This document shows, piece after piece, positions 35,420 through 44,591 of a stretch of 64,000 bases of DNA. The position numbers and the translations under genes are program-made. Within the stretch, counting starts at the first letter, position 1. Each line of letters starts with the position of its first letter. Origin of the DNA: Bacillus timonensis (GTDB lineage Bacteria; Bacillota; Bacilli; Bacillales; Bacillaceae_L); the NCBI RefSeq assembly GCF_000285535.1, contig NZ_HE610990.1, positions 1 through 64,000 of the forward strand, in the 5' to 3' direction. Under the pieces are notes generated by a model, which saw only the letters and a program-made list of their open reading frames with translations, was not told the DNA's origin and searched no databases.

Positions 35420-35842
35420 CTATTGTTGTAAAAGCAAATTACCTGCAAATGTAATATTTTGAATCGTAATTGGGAGACCGCCCGCTGGTGTTTGCAGTAA
35501 CACTTTATCTCCTATTTTTCGTAATAACAATTGTCTGCCGACTGGTGATAAAAATGAGATGCAACCTGCATCTGGGTCTGAATGTTTTGGTAAACATACA
35601 AAATAATCCTCTGTCTCGTCTTCCCCATCAAACACGACAGTTACCTTTGTTCCGATAAAAACCATTGGTATTGGTTCAGCCACTTCATCTTTTAAGAAAC
35701 TTTCAAGTTCGTTTATATATGAGCTAAGAAAGTGTGGATTTCTCTCCTTAAGGGGTGTGGAGGATAAATAGAGATTCTTTAATTCTTGAAAATTTGTATC
35801 AATTGTCCGTAGCTGCTCGACAAAATATTCCTTATGGCTCAT
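35420..35842 (-). CDS. GreA/GreB-family protein
   Basis: A 140-residue protein: a helical N-terminal segment (about 1-70) and a C-terminal FKBP-like GreA domain, seen in IGTKVTVVFDGEDETEDYFV, SFLSPVGRQLLLRKIGDKVLLQTP. The N-terminal part lacks a clear GreA coiled coil with the acidic tip, so transcript cleavage activity is uncertain; it may act as a polymerase-binding accessory factor. The ATG at 35842 has GGAGG upstream. Confidence 0.75.
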   Translation of the reverse strand: MSHKEYFVEQLRTIDTNFQELKNLYLSSTPLKERNPHFLSSYINELESFLKDEVAEPIPMVFIGTKVTVVFDGEDETEDYFVCLPKHSDPDAGCISFLSPVGRQLLLRKIGDKVLLQTPAGGLPITIQNITFAGNLLLQQ

Positions 35843-36057
35843 AGTAGATATCCTCCTTGCTAGCATCAAACACCTTGCAAAATTTCATTTCTACCTTCAT
35901 TTTTTATTTCCCCTTCCTCTATTTGAATATAAAAATGTAGACCCTCCTTAAGCACAGAAAGGTCTACTATACACTTCCAATTATACCACAATGATTCCAG
36001 TGACACTAGTTATCTAGCAGACTGTTAATTCGACAAAATCCTTCAGTACCTATCAAG

Positions 36058-36085
36058 AAAAAAGTAGCTATACGAAATAGCTACT
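36058..36085 (-). terminator. Terminator of the catE-like gene
   Basis: AGTAGCTA and TAGCTACT pair across a short loop; on the minus strand six T residues follow. A second stem (GTAGACC/GGTCTAC, 35943-35972) with a T-rich tail lies upstream of the GreA-like gene. Confidence 0.85.
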
Positions 36086-36099
36086 TCACCTTATAACAC

Positions 36100-36951
36100 C
36101 TATGCAACAACAAGTCTTATTTTATTGGCAGATGGGTCCTTTGTTATCACGACTCCATCTTCAACTTGGACATATGCGCCTAGTTTCTTTAGGTTTTCAA
36201 CGGTTGTTTGTAATGCATTTTCATTTGGTAGTACAAGTGTAAATTGTTTAATCCCTGCACTATTTTCAGAAGGTGCAGGTGCTCCTACACCATTCCATGT
36301 GTTGAGACCGATATGATGATGATACCCGCCTGTTGAAATAAATAATGCCATCCTACCGTAACGGCAAACAACATCAAATCCAAGTCCTTTTGTATAATAT
36401 TCTTCTGTCTTTGCTATGTCTGAAACATGCATATGAATATGACCCATAACTGTTCCCTCTGGAAGCCCAGTCCATTTTTCACCATTCGCAGCTGCAAGTA
36501 CACCTTGTCCATCAAGAGGATCTGTCACCATTTTGACCTCACCATTATTCCATTCCCACTCTGTGTCGGGACGGTCTCTATAAATTTCAATTCCATTACC
36601 ATCTGGATCATCTAAATAGAGTGCCTCACTCACAGAATGATCTGATGCGCCAATTGGAACATTGTTTTGGACTAAGTGGAAAAGTACTTTTCCTAAATCA
36701 GCCTGGGATGGTAATAGCAACGCAAAATGATAAAGCCCAGTTCGACGCGGCTCCTTAGGCGCAATGTTCGCAGGCTGTTCAATTGATAATAATGGTGTCT
36801 TACCATCCGCAGTTAATAGTGCCTTATTTCCAGATTGCTCTAATACTTTAAAACCAATAATGTTTTGATAGAACGTTAAAGAACGTTGTAAATCGGTCAC
36901 CTTTAATTCTACAAGTTCAACAAATGTATATGGTGGGCGTTGAAATTTCAT
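36100..36951 (-). CDS. catE: Ring-cleaving extradiol dioxygenase, CatE-like (VOC family)
   Basis: A 283-residue protein of two vicinal-oxygen-chelate modules (about 8-125 and 165-280). Probable iron ligands are a His in GHIHMHVSD, a His in HHHIGLNTW and the C-terminal Glu region; DDPDGNGIEIYRDRP is the usual strand end of module one. B. subtilis CatE cleaves catechol and detoxifies quinone precursors. A divergent HxlR-family regulator with a single N-terminal Cys supports the same role. Confidence 0.83.
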   Translation of the reverse strand: MKFQRPPYTFVELVELKVTDLQRSLTFYQNIIGFKVLEQSGNKALLTADGKTPLLSIEQPANIAPKEPRRTGLYHFALLLPSQADLGKVLFHLVQNNVPIGASDHSVSEALYLDDPDGNGIEIYRDRPDTEWEWNNGEVKMVTDPLDGQGVLAAANGEKWTGLPEGTVMGHIHMHVSDIAKTEEYYTKGLGFDVVCRYGRMALFISTGGYHHHIGLNTWNGVGAPAPSENSAGIKQFTLVLPNENALQTTVENLKKLGAYVQVEDGVVITKDPSANKIRLVVA

Positions 36952-36980
36952 TTTCGTGTGCCTCCTAAATTTTATTAGTA

Positions 36981-36997
36981 ACTTACTTTATGTAAGT
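36981..36997. promoter_or_regulatory. Inverted repeat in the catE/hxlR-type intergenic region
   Basis: ACTTACTTTATGTAAGT has perfect 6-bp arms and lies 30 bp upstream of catE. A second CTTAC/GTAAG pair occurs near 37026-37044. They are placed where an HxlR dimer would repress both genes. Confidence 0.55.
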
Positions 36998-37083
36998 AAT
37001 TATATTTTTGTAATTGAATTATGTCAAGTAAGTTTATTATTTCTTACAATGCGCTATAATATATTCATAGGGGTGAAGGAACG

Positions 37084-37401
37084 ATGGATACAAATATAAT
37101 TTGTCCTAAATTTGAAAAAGCTATGAGTTTACTCGGTCAACGCTGGACGGGCCTCGTTATTTATCAACTTCTTTCAGGTCCGCAGCGTTTTTGTACAATA
37201 GAGTCTTCGATTGGTATAAGTGGAAGAGTTCTTTCAGAAAGACTCAAGGATTTGGAAAATCAAGGTATTGTAAAAAGGCAGGTCTACCCAGAAACCCCAG
37301 TACGTATCGAATATTCCTTAACAGAAAAAGGGGCCGCCCTAAAACCGCTAATGGATAAAATCCAAGAATGGTCACAGGAATGGGTTACAATAGATTCCTA
37401 A
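37084..37401 (+). CDS. HxlR-family redox/quinone-sensing repressor (CatR/YodB type)
   Basis: A 105-residue winged-helix regulator with the HxlR pattern CPKFEKAMSLLGQRWTGLVI, FCTIESSIGISGRVLSERLKDLE and a wing ending RIEYSLTEKGAAL. Cys 7 matches the position of the redox-active Cys in CatR and YodB of B. subtilis, which repress catDE and respond to diamide and quinones. Its place divergent from catE supports that assignment. Confidence 0.82.
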   Translation: MDTNIICPKFEKAMSLLGQRWTGLVIYQLLSGPQRFCTIESSIGISGRVLSERLKDLENQGIVKRQVYPETPVRIEYSLTEKGAALKPLMDKIQEWSQEWVTIDS

Positions 37402-37416
37402 AACATCAACAAAGCT

Positions 37417-37452
37417 AAAGCAGATTGTATAGTATTGCAATCTGCTTTTTTC
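37417..37452 (+). terminator. Terminator of the HxlR gene
   Basis: AAAGCAGATTG and CAATCTGCTTT pair perfectly and run into TTTCTTTC. Confidence 0.88.
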
Positions 37453-37560
37453 TTTCATACGCCTTAGGTCTTATCTAGAAATATATCGGTGGTGCGTTAC
37501 ACCGTTCTTATTCTTCATTTACGATAAGGATAGAATAAATGATAAAGGCAGGTTGGAAAA

Positions 37561-38412
37561 TTGAAAAAAATAGTAGTGATATTTTTTATTCTTATTGGAG
37601 TTTACCTTTTGATGACAAACCTCTACCGGATTCCGGGGCTTTCTTTTGGTAATTCTGGAGATTCAGCCAAGGTGACGGAAAAAATTGATAAGATTGAAAT
37701 CGATCTTACATCAATTAGTACGACTGTAATCCCTGAAAATCGTGATGATGTAAAAGCCGAATTGAAAGGGAAAGGAAAAGTTCATGTATCAAAAAGCGGT
37801 GACTCGATTGAGGTTACCTATGAACGTGGATTCTTTAACTGGCGCTGGTTCCCTTTCTTTGATAATACCAAGCTAACCGTGTTTATTCCGGAAGATTATG
37901 ACCGAGATTTATCGCTTATCGTGGGCTCTGGCCATTTGGAATTTGACGGTAAACCAATGAAGCTTAACGAGCTTTCCGCAGATGTTCATTCTGGAAATAT
38001 GAGATTGCAAGACCTCTCTGTAAAAACATTTACACATAATGTTGCTTCCGGGAATTCTAAAATTGAGAAGCTCACAACAGAAAGTGGAGAAATTGAGGTT
38101 CATTCCGGGAATGTAACGATTGATGAGTATACAGGGAAACTAGAAGCTGATGTATCCTCTGGACGTTTAAAAGCAACCCTTTCAGACCTTAAAGATTCCA
38201 TTGATGCAAGTGTAAAATCTGGCCTACTTGATATTGATTTACCGAATGATGCCGACTTTACACTAAACGGGAAAGTAAATAGCGGCTATATCTCCAATGA
38301 TTTATCTCTGGATGAATCCAAAAGGGATAAAGGAAATATCCAAGGCAAGCATGGTGCTGGCACCTATGATGTGAACATTGAAGTAAATAGTGGGAAAGTA
38401 ACGATAAGATAA
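37561..38412 (+). CDS. DUF4097 family beta-helix protein (LiaG-like)
   Basis: A 283-residue protein: an N-terminal membrane anchor (IVVIFFILIGVYLLMTNLY) and an extracytoplasmic repetitive beta domain in which S-G-N/S-G-x turns recur (HSGNMRLQDL, ASGNSKIEKL, HSGNVTIDEY, SSGRLKATL, KSGLLDIDL, NSGYIS, NSGKVTI), typical of DUF4097. It starts with TTG, with a GG-rich site upstream. Family members sit in cell-envelope stress loci, but this one stands alone. Confidence 0.82.
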   Translation: MKKIVVIFFILIGVYLLMTNLYRIPGLSFGNSGDSAKVTEKIDKIEIDLTSISTTVIPENRDDVKAELKGKGKVHVSKSGDSIEVTYERGFFNWRWFPFFDNTKLTVFIPEDYDRDLSLIVGSGHLEFDGKPMKLNELSADVHSGNMRLQDLSVKTFTHNVASGNSKIEKLTTESGEIEVHSGNVTIDEYTGKLEADVSSGRLKATLSDLKDSIDASVKSGLLDIDLPNDADFTLNGKVNSGYISNDLSLDESKRDKGNIQGKHGAGTYDVNIEVNSGKVTIR

Positions 38413-38434
38413 GGTTACAGAGCTCGAGAATAAC

Positions 38435-38480
38435 AAGAATCGTAGGTTTCATTTTCAATGAAGCCTACGATTCTTGTTTT
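38435..38480 (+). terminator. Terminator of the DUF4097 gene
   Basis: AAGAATCGTAGG-TTTCATT pairs with AATGAA-CCTACGATTCTT, a stem of about 18 bp, followed by GTTTT. Confidence 0.8.
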
Positions 38481-39366
38481 ATTGATTTGGAGATATTCCA
38501 AGCATTGTTTCTAAATCTACAATTTCAAATCCCTTTTTCTTTAGCTCTTCAATGACCCTTGGCAATATTTCATATGTGTCGTACTCATCAGAATCTGTGT
38601 GCATGAGAATGATATCACCGTTTCGGATATTAGAGATTACATTGGAATAAATGACATCCGGGCTTTTTTGTGCCCAATCAAGTGAGTCAATTGACCAAAG
38701 GATAATGGAGTACTTTTTTTCTTTGGCCACGTCCGCAACTAGTTCGTTTGTTGACCCATAAGGTGTTCTTAGAAAGGCAGGCTTTTTGCCGATGATTGAT
38801 TCAAGCACATCTCCGGCCTGCTCTATTTCATTTTGAATTTCAGTTTCTCCCAACTTATCAAGTTGAACATGGTGATAGCTATGACTTAAAACGAGATGGC
38901 CTTTTTCATAAGCCTCTTTCACAACCTCTGGATGTTTCTCTGCTTCACTTCCTACAAAGAAGAAATTTCCCTTTACCCCGTATTGGTCCAAAACTCCAAT
39001 CACAGCTGAAGTCACCGTACTATCTGGCCCATCGTCAAAGGTTAAAGCCACCTGTTTATTATTTGGGCCATTAATAAATACTTTTTCTTGCGTTTTCGAA
39101 AATTCAATGATTTCATCACGCCATTTTTGCATGGATATTACAGACTCTTTTGCTAGAAATGGGGATTCCCCTTTAATTTCAAGTAGGTATTCACTTTTCC
39201 AGGTAGTATCTGCAGGAAATCTTGCATCTGGAATGGAATTCTCCTTTGGCTCTATTTTGTGATCCCCGTAAGGCACTCCCCCAGCAACCTTCGTTTCTTT
39301 TGATACACAAGAAGATAACATACATACCGAACATACGAAAACAAATAGTACTATCTTTCGAACCAT
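38479..39366 (-). CDS. Polysaccharide deacetylase family lipoprotein
   Basis: A 295-residue lipoprotein (lipobox LSSC, Cys 20). The NodB domain starts near residue 105 with ALTFDDGPD (catalytic base and metal Asp), followed by HSYHHVQLDKL (metal His pair), RTPYGSTN and MHTDSDEY. All catalytic residues are present. Substrate is probably peptidoglycan or another cell-wall GlcNAc polymer. It is convergent with the DUF4097 gene. Confidence 0.88.
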   Translation of the reverse strand: MVRKIVLFVFVCSVCMLSSCVSKETKVAGGVPYGDHKIEPKENSIPDARFPADTTWKSEYLLEIKGESPFLAKESVISMQKWRDEIIEFSKTQEKVFINGPNNKQVALTFDDGPDSTVTSAVIGVLDQYGVKGNFFFVGSEAEKHPEVVKEAYEKGHLVLSHSYHHVQLDKLGETEIQNEIEQAGDVLESIIGKKPAFLRTPYGSTNELVADVAKEKKYSIILWSIDSLDWAQKSPDVIYSNVISNIRNGDIILMHTDSDEYDTYEILPRVIEELKKKGFEIVDLETMLGISPNQ

Positions 39367-39510
39367 GACAGAGCCCCCTTTGTCTTCATTCTAAACACAT
39401 GGTACAAATATAGAAAGACAATTTAACAATTTTGACCAAATTTGGTACTGACAAAATTTTCAATCTATTTTATTATTAAACTAATATACTAAAACCAAGG
39501 GGGCCGAATC

Positions 39511-40260
39511 ATGAGTATTGCGCTCATTTCCGATATTCACGGAAATATAACAGCACTCGAAGCTGTTCTAGAACATATAAAAAGTCGTGGAATCAAGACG
39601 ATTATTTGTCTTGGGGACCTTGTAGGAAAAGGGCCGAACTCAGCTACGGCAGTTGACCGGATTCAAGAAGTGTGTGAGGTTGTGCTTTTAGGAAATTGGG
39701 ATGACTTTATTCAAAATGAACATCCCGATGAAGGGATTACTTGGCACCGTAATCAGCTAGGTGAGGAACGCCTTTCATACTTAGGAACCCTTCCCTTCCA
39801 CTATGACTTCTATATGAGTGGGAAATATATTCGGTTATACCACGCCTCTGCAAAAAGTGTCCACCACCGTGTTGTACCAATGATACATTCTAGTGATGAA
39901 AAACGAGCAATGTTTGATCTGTCTGAATGGATTGTACCATTAGAGGATAGAACACCAGACATTATTGGATTTGGAGACATCCATGCTGCCTTAATAGAAC
40001 CAATGGATACAGAGCAAACCCTTTTAAATGTCGGAAGCGTCGGTAACCCGTTGGATACAACAAAAGCCACCTTTGCAATTTTACACGGTGAATATCAATC
40101 GAAAGAGGTCGCACCTTTTTCAATCGAAATCGTTCGTCTTCCATATGACATCGAAAAGGAATTACATATTGCAGCCGAAATGGGTCTTCCCTACTTTGAT
40201 AAGTATGCAACAGAGCTTCGCGAAGCTGTTTACCGAGGAACACCGAAAAATGAAAAATAA
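39511..40260 (+). CDS. Calcineurin-like metallophosphoesterase
   Basis: A 249-residue phosphoesterase of the YfcE/MJ0936 type. Metal-binding motifs are in order: SDIHGNITALEAVL, GDLVGKGPN, GNWDDFI, a His in YHASAKS, GFGDIHAALI and NVGSVGNP. GGGGG lies just before the start. The substrate is not predictable; related proteins hydrolyse phosphodiesters or nucleotides. Confidence 0.85.
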   Translation: MSIALISDIHGNITALEAVLEHIKSRGIKTIICLGDLVGKGPNSATAVDRIQEVCEVVLLGNWDDFIQNEHPDEGITWHRNQLGEERLSYLGTLPFHYDFYMSGKYIRLYHASAKSVHHRVVPMIHSSDEKRAMFDLSEWIVPLEDRTPDIIGFGDIHAALIEPMDTEQTLLNVGSVGNPLDTTKATFAILHGEYQSKEVAPFSIEIVRLPYDIEKELHIAAEMGLPYFDKYATELREAVYRGTPKNEK

Positions 40261-40404
40261 ACAATCGCGGAACTTGCACAAGACAAAATAATCAAGGTAA
40301 AATAAGTAAAAGCGATATTTTACATGTATAGTTTTCATAAATATGGGTTACAATGTTTTTTATTTTACCTCTATATAAATATCTATCTTGAGAGGAGAAT
40401 TGCC

Positions 40405-40572
40405 TTGACTACAAATAACGAATCTAAAAAAGAGATCACGGTTAATTCAACTGTCCAGCTTAAAGGGATAGTAAAAGCAATATTTAATGATTCCATTCAT
40501 GTGCAAATCGGCGGAAAAATCATTACACTTCCCGCTTCAAACCTATTGAAACAGAATAATCCTTTAACCTAA
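40405..40572 (+). CDS. Small hypothetical protein, DUF2187-like
   Basis: A 55-codon gene starting with TTG behind AGAGGAGAA. The product has a polar N-terminus (MTTNNESKKEITVNS) and a small beta domain (VQLKGIVKAIFNDSIHVQIGG). It resembles the short DUF2187/YkvS-type proteins; the match is by general pattern only. A terminator follows at once. Confidence 0.65.
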   Translation: MTTNNESKKEITVNSTVQLKGIVKAIFNDSIHVQIGGKIITLPASNLLKQNNPLT

Positions 40573-40576
40573 TATG

Positions 40577-40619
40577 CAAAAAACACCGTTCGAAACATGA
40601 GCGGTGTTTTCTTACTTTT
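40577..40619. terminator. Bidirectional terminator, small gene / PLP lyase gene
   Basis: AAAACACCG and CGGTGTTTT pair around a 13-nt loop. A residues precede and T-rich sequence follows, serving both convergent genes. Confidence 0.8.
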
Positions 40620-40656
40620 TCATCCTTTTAATAATTTCTCACTTACGAAAAACTTT

Positions 40657-41847
40657 TTATAGTTCCCTTAAGGCCTGAATAATATCAGCCTGCAAGTCCT
40701 CAATATGCTCTAAACCAACAGAATAGCGGACAAAATTGGCAGGGATGCCTGCGGTTTTCATTTGTTCTTCAGTCAATGCCCCCTCCCACATTGCTGCGGT
40801 ATGGACAACTAATGAATCAACTCCACCTAAACTAACAGCATTTGTAGAAAGTTTTAATGCGGATACAAATCGATTAGTAGCGTTATAGTCTCCCTTAATC
40901 GCAAACGCAATCACAGCACCAAAGCCTTTCATTTGTTTTTTGGCAAGTTCGTGCTGAGGATGACTCGGCAGTCCTGGATAATATACTTTTTCTATTTCAG
41001 GTTGTTCCTCTAAAAATTCTGCTAAGGCTAATGCGTTCGAATTAATACGTTCCATCCGCAACGGGAGCGTCCTTAGACCCCTTAACAATAACCATGCATC
41101 CATTGGTGATAGGACTGAACCAATCGATGTATGTGTATCCCAAATCTTTTCCGCAAGCTTCGTGCTTGTACAAATAACACCAGCCGTTATATCATGATGC
41201 CCCCCTAGGTACTTTGTTGCACTGTGTACAACTACATCGACACCAACATCGTGTGGTCGTTGATTAAGCGGTGATGCAAATGTATTATCTGCTACAACAA
41301 TAATATTCTGCTTCTTTGCTACCTTTACAACAGCCTCCAGATCTGTAATAACCAAAGTGGGATTAGCAGGAGTTTCAAGCATAATCAGCTTTGTATTTGG
41401 ACGAATTGCCTCTTCAAACGCTGAAATTTCGGACTGTTCAACTACTGTTACCTCAACACCGAATCTTGGTAACATTTCATCCATAATTTTGGCCGTACTC
41501 ATATAATGCCTTGTTTGTGCGATAACATGGTCGCCTGCAGAAACTAACGCTAAGATGGTAGACGCAATAGCCCCCATTCCAGAACCAGTAACTAGTGCTG
41601 TTTCAGTACCTTCTAAATCCGCCATGATTTTATTGACTCGCTCATGAACCGGATTACCATAACGTGTATAGTATCTCGGATGAAGTGGTGTTCCTGCCAT
41701 TTCGGCAAACTCTGCTGAATCCTCGGCACTAAACGTTGCTGAATAATAAATAGCTGGTGAAACACCCTTCTCCTTTTTAGCCCATTCTTGGTCTGCATGT
41801 AACACCAATGTTTCATTATTATAAGTTTGAGATTTGTTAGTGTTCAT
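40657..41847 (-). CDS. Cys/Met metabolism PLP-dependent enzyme (methionine gamma-lyase / cystathionine lyase type)
   Basis: A fold-type I PLP enzyme of about 396 residues. The PLP lysine is in SATKYLGGH, the phosphate-binding segment is GSGMGAIAS, and RYTRYGNP near residue 60 contacts PLP of the neighbouring subunit. The family spans cystathionine gamma-synthase, beta/gamma-lyases and methionine gamma-lyase; sequence alone does not decide. GGAGGAG falls inside the first codons of the longest frame, so ATG at 41847 is preferred. No S-box or T-box is visible upstream. Confidence 0.85.
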   Translation of the reverse strand: MNTNKSQTYNNETLVLHADQEWAKKEKGVSPAIYYSATFSAEDSAEFAEMAGTPLHPRYYTRYGNPVHERVNKIMADLEGTETALVTGSGMGAIASTILALVSAGDHVIAQTRHYMSTAKIMDEMLPRFGVEVTVVEQSEISAFEEAIRPNTKLIMLETPANPTLVITDLEAVVKVAKKQNIIVVADNTFASPLNQRPHDVGVDVVVHSATKYLGGHHDITAGVICTSTKLAEKIWDTHTSIGSVLSPMDAWLLLRGLRTLPLRMERINSNALALAEFLEEQPEIEKVYYPGLPSHPQHELAKKQMKGFGAVIAFAIKGDYNATNRFVSALKLSTNAVSLGGVDSLVVHTAAMWEGALTEEQMKTAGIPANFVRYSVGLEHIEDLQADIIQALREL

Positions 41848-41932
41848 CTTTTTTTCAGACTCCTCCATTTTTATATAATTCTATATTTTTCGCATTTTTA
41901 TTTCAATGAATATATCTTATAGAAAAAGGCAC

Positions 41933-42226
41933 CTACCCCATAGTGTAAATCCTTAGGGCAGGTACCTCTTGAATAATAACATTTGATTTTAAATCATTGA
42001 CTTTCTTAAGTTTCGTAAATAACGATAGTTCTGCAGGAAATTCAAGATGCATTTGTTTAGTAAATACTTTTGTAGAAGCAAGTGTCCCTACCGCACAAAA
42101 TGCAACTGTTGAAACAATGGTAATCATGAAGAACATTCTTGCGTTATCCTTGATTCGATAGGCATGATTTGAGATTGTTACCAGGTTGGTTTTTTTCCAA
42201 AAGATGAAACGATTCCTTTTTAACAA
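41933..42226 (-). pseudogene. Remnant of a BceB-type ABC transporter permease
   Basis: The 97-codon frame reads TNLVTISNHAYRIKDNARMF then FMITIVSTVAFCAVGTLAS, which resembles the middle of BceB-family permeases (FtsX-like, about 640 residues) that confer resistance to bacitracin and related antibiotics. The rest of the gene, its ATPase partner and its two-component system are missing, so this is a truncated relic. It lies directly downstream of the bcrC-like gene. Confidence 0.65.
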
Positions 42227-42243
42227 ACTTGCGATTCGGTTTA

Positions 42244-42819
42244 TTAATAATTTTTTTCTTTTGCTGTTGGGATTTCGACTTGCTTTTTGCGATTTGAAAA
42301 TTTCATTTTTTGTACAAGGATATACAATAAAAAGGCCGAAAGCATGGCAAGTAATGCACCTACTAAAATATCACCAGGATAGTGTACGCCCACCCAGATT
42401 CGGGAAATTCCTACTATACAAGCAAGTGCCATCCACATGTATCTGCCTGGTTTCTTATACAGAAAAAAGGAGTAACAAACGGCAAAAAAAATGATTGTAT
42501 GGTCACTCGGAAATGAATTATCGACTGTTTTTTCAATCAGTTGATTTACATTCGGCAGTTCCGCAAACGGCTGATTATTGGAGTGAAACATTCCAGCCAC
42601 TCTTCCAAATAACACTCCTACCGCAACGGAAGCCAATGCACTCAACACCATGACACGGTTTTGTGAGCCTCTATTAAACGAATAAAAAATAACCGCAAGG
42701 ATAAGAAAATACAAAGTGTAATTTGCAATAAACATCATCGGCATATCCAAAAACGGTAATTCCTTGCCTAACCCATTAATTTGATAAAAAATATCCGTAT
42801 TTAACTCCATTACATTCAA
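42244..42819 (-). CDS. PAP2-family undecaprenyl-diphosphate phosphatase, BcrC-like
   Basis: A 191-residue membrane phosphatase with about five helices. PAP2 motifs are SFPSDHT (catalytic His region) and SRIWVGVHYPGDIL. The BcrC branch recycles undecaprenyl pyrophosphate and gives bacitracin resistance. TTG at 42819 is chosen because GGGGGAG lies 6 nt upstream; the longer frame has no ribosome binding site. The neighbouring BceB remnant suggests a former bacitracin-resistance cluster. Confidence 0.85.
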   Translation of the reverse strand: MNVMELNTDIFYQINGLGKELPFLDMPMMFIANYTLYFLILAVIFYSFNRGSQNRVMVLSALASVAVGVLFGRVAGMFHSNNQPFAELPNVNQLIEKTVDNSFPSDHTIIFFAVCYSFFLYKKPGRYMWMALACIVGISRIWVGVHYPGDILVGALLAMLSAFLLYILVQKMKFSNRKKQVEIPTAKEKNY

Positions 42820-42932
42820 GATTACTCCCCCTTCTAGTATCCAACTAGAATATACGTTACTTTCAAACATAAAAAAATCGATGCAGCTTACTGAACATTA
42901 CAATTTTGTAAGCTACACCGAGTGTTTGTCAA

Positions 42933-44384
42933 CTATAAAATTGGTGATAACAGTCTTGAAATGGACTCTTTGAACTTTATGTTACTGCCTCTTTTTCCAT
43001 ATTCCTCATAAGTAAGTAGTTTTGAAAGTTTTATGTCCTCTTTAAAATTGGTTGTTAGTTCCTTAGCAATATTTTCATCATATAAGAAGGCATTTACTTC
43101 AAAATTCAATCTAAAACTTCTTACATCGATATTCGCTGTACCGACCGATGAAATCTCCTCATCAACAACAAGTGTTTTTGAATGGATAAAGCCATTGCTA
43201 TAAATATAGACATTTGCCCCTAATGGGAGTAACTCTCCAATATGTGAAAGGGTTGCCCAATAAACAAAAGGATGGTCTGGTTTATCAGGAATCATAATAT
43301 TCACCTCAACCCCTGAAAGGCACGCTACTCTTAGTGCATCCAGTAAGCTTTTATCTGGTATAAAATAGGGAGTCTGCATATATATCGACTTTTTTGCCGA
43401 GTAGATCATTTTTATATATGCATTTTTAATCTGCTCAAAATCGGTATCAGGACCACTTGTAACAATTTGAATCCCGACATTGCCCAGCCTGACATTTTCA
43501 ATTGGAAAAAGTTCTGGATCATACATAATATCAAAATCACGAGATGCTTGGTTCCAGTCTAAAATAAAGCGGACCTGCATTGTGTCAACAGCTGTTCCTC
43601 TGATACGCAAATGTGTATCACGCCAATACCCAAACCTTGAATTTAAGCCCAGGTACTCATCACCTACATTAAAACCACCGACATATCCAACTTTCCCATC
43701 AATTATGACCAATTTCCGATGGTTTCGGAAATTCATCCGTAAATTGACAAAGCGAAGTTTTGAAGGGAAGAAGACCTCGACTAGGCCACCAGCTTCGCGA
43801 AATTCTTTAAAAAATCTCTTAGTCAAAGTCCTAGAACCAAGCTCGTCATAAAGCACTCGAACTGTTACGCCTTCTTTAACCTTCCTTGTTAAATGTGCGA
43901 TTAATTTTCGGCCCAGATTGTCATTTTTTATAATATAGTATTGCAAATGAATAGATTCCTGTGCTGCCTCAATATCTTGGAAAAGGCGTCTATATTTTTC
44001 TTGCCCATCTGTAAAAACTTCAACTGCATTATTTTTCGTAAACAATGCATTCGCATTAACAAGGTTCATGTAAATGAGGTCTTGATTATCTTGTGTTACC
44101 CGATTATTAAAGAGGAATTTTTGCGTGCGGAGAAGTTCCTTTTGCTTCTCTAACACCTCTTCAATCCCGCTCTTTTTTAAATCATCCCATTGAAAAAGAT
44201 GGTCGCGTGTTAAATTTCGTCCTAATATTAAATATAAAACAAACCCCGCCACTGGTATAAAGAAAAGTACTAATAACCAAGCCCAAGTCGAACTGGCATC
44301 TCTTCTTTCGCGAAAGATAACAACTACGGCAAAAACAATGTTTAAAACCATAACCAACCCTAATAATAATGAAGAGATATTCAC
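42933..44384 (-). CDS. cls: Cardiolipin synthase
   Basis: A phospholipase-D-superfamily enzyme of about 483 residues making cardiolipin from two phosphatidylglycerols. Two N-terminal transmembrane helices are followed by two HKD motifs: NFRNHRKLVIIDGKVGYVGG (about residue 220) and NGFIHSKTLVVDEEISSVGT (about residue 400). GTG at 44384 is chosen because GAGAGGGGA precedes it. Confidence 0.93.
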   Translation of the reverse strand: MNISSLLLGLVMVLNIVFAVVVIFRERRDASSTWAWLLVLFFIPVAGFVLYLILGRNLTRDHLFQWDDLKKSGIEEVLEKQKELLRTQKFLFNNRVTQDNQDLIYMNLVNANALFTKNNAVEVFTDGQEKYRRLFQDIEAAQESIHLQYYIIKNDNLGRKLIAHLTRKVKEGVTVRVLYDELGSRTLTKRFFKEFREAGGLVEVFFPSKLRFVNLRMNFRNHRKLVIIDGKVGYVGGFNVGDEYLGLNSRFGYWRDTHLRIRGTAVDTMQVRFILDWNQASRDFDIMYDPELFPIENVRLGNVGIQIVTSGPDTDFEQIKNAYIKMIYSAKKSIYMQTPYFIPDKSLLDALRVACLSGVEVNIMIPDKPDHPFVYWATLSHIGELLPLGANVYIYSNGFIHSKTLVVDEEISSVGTANIDVRSFRLNFEVNAFLYDENIAKELTTNFKEDIKLSKLLTYEEYGKRGSNIKFKESISRLLSPIL

Positions 44385-44556
44385 TAAATTCCCCTCTCTC
44401 ACCAATACATTCTACATTACAATATACTATATTCACGTTTTTTTATGAAACAATTAGCTATAAGCTGGACTATGCGGAACCAGCTTACAGTCCCTATCGT
44501 TTTTTCTCTATAGTTTAGTTTTCCATTCTATGGCTCGTAGAGATTTGTCTAGTGCA

Positions 44557-44590
44557 AGAAACCTGGCTATTTAAGACAGCCAGGTTTCTT
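44557..44590 (-). terminator. Terminator of the MBL-fold gene
   Basis: AAGAAACCTGGCT and AGCCAGGTTTCTT form a perfect 13-bp stem ending 1 bp from the stop codon; only TTTCTT follows on the minus strand. Confidence 0.75.
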
Positions 44591-44591
44591 A

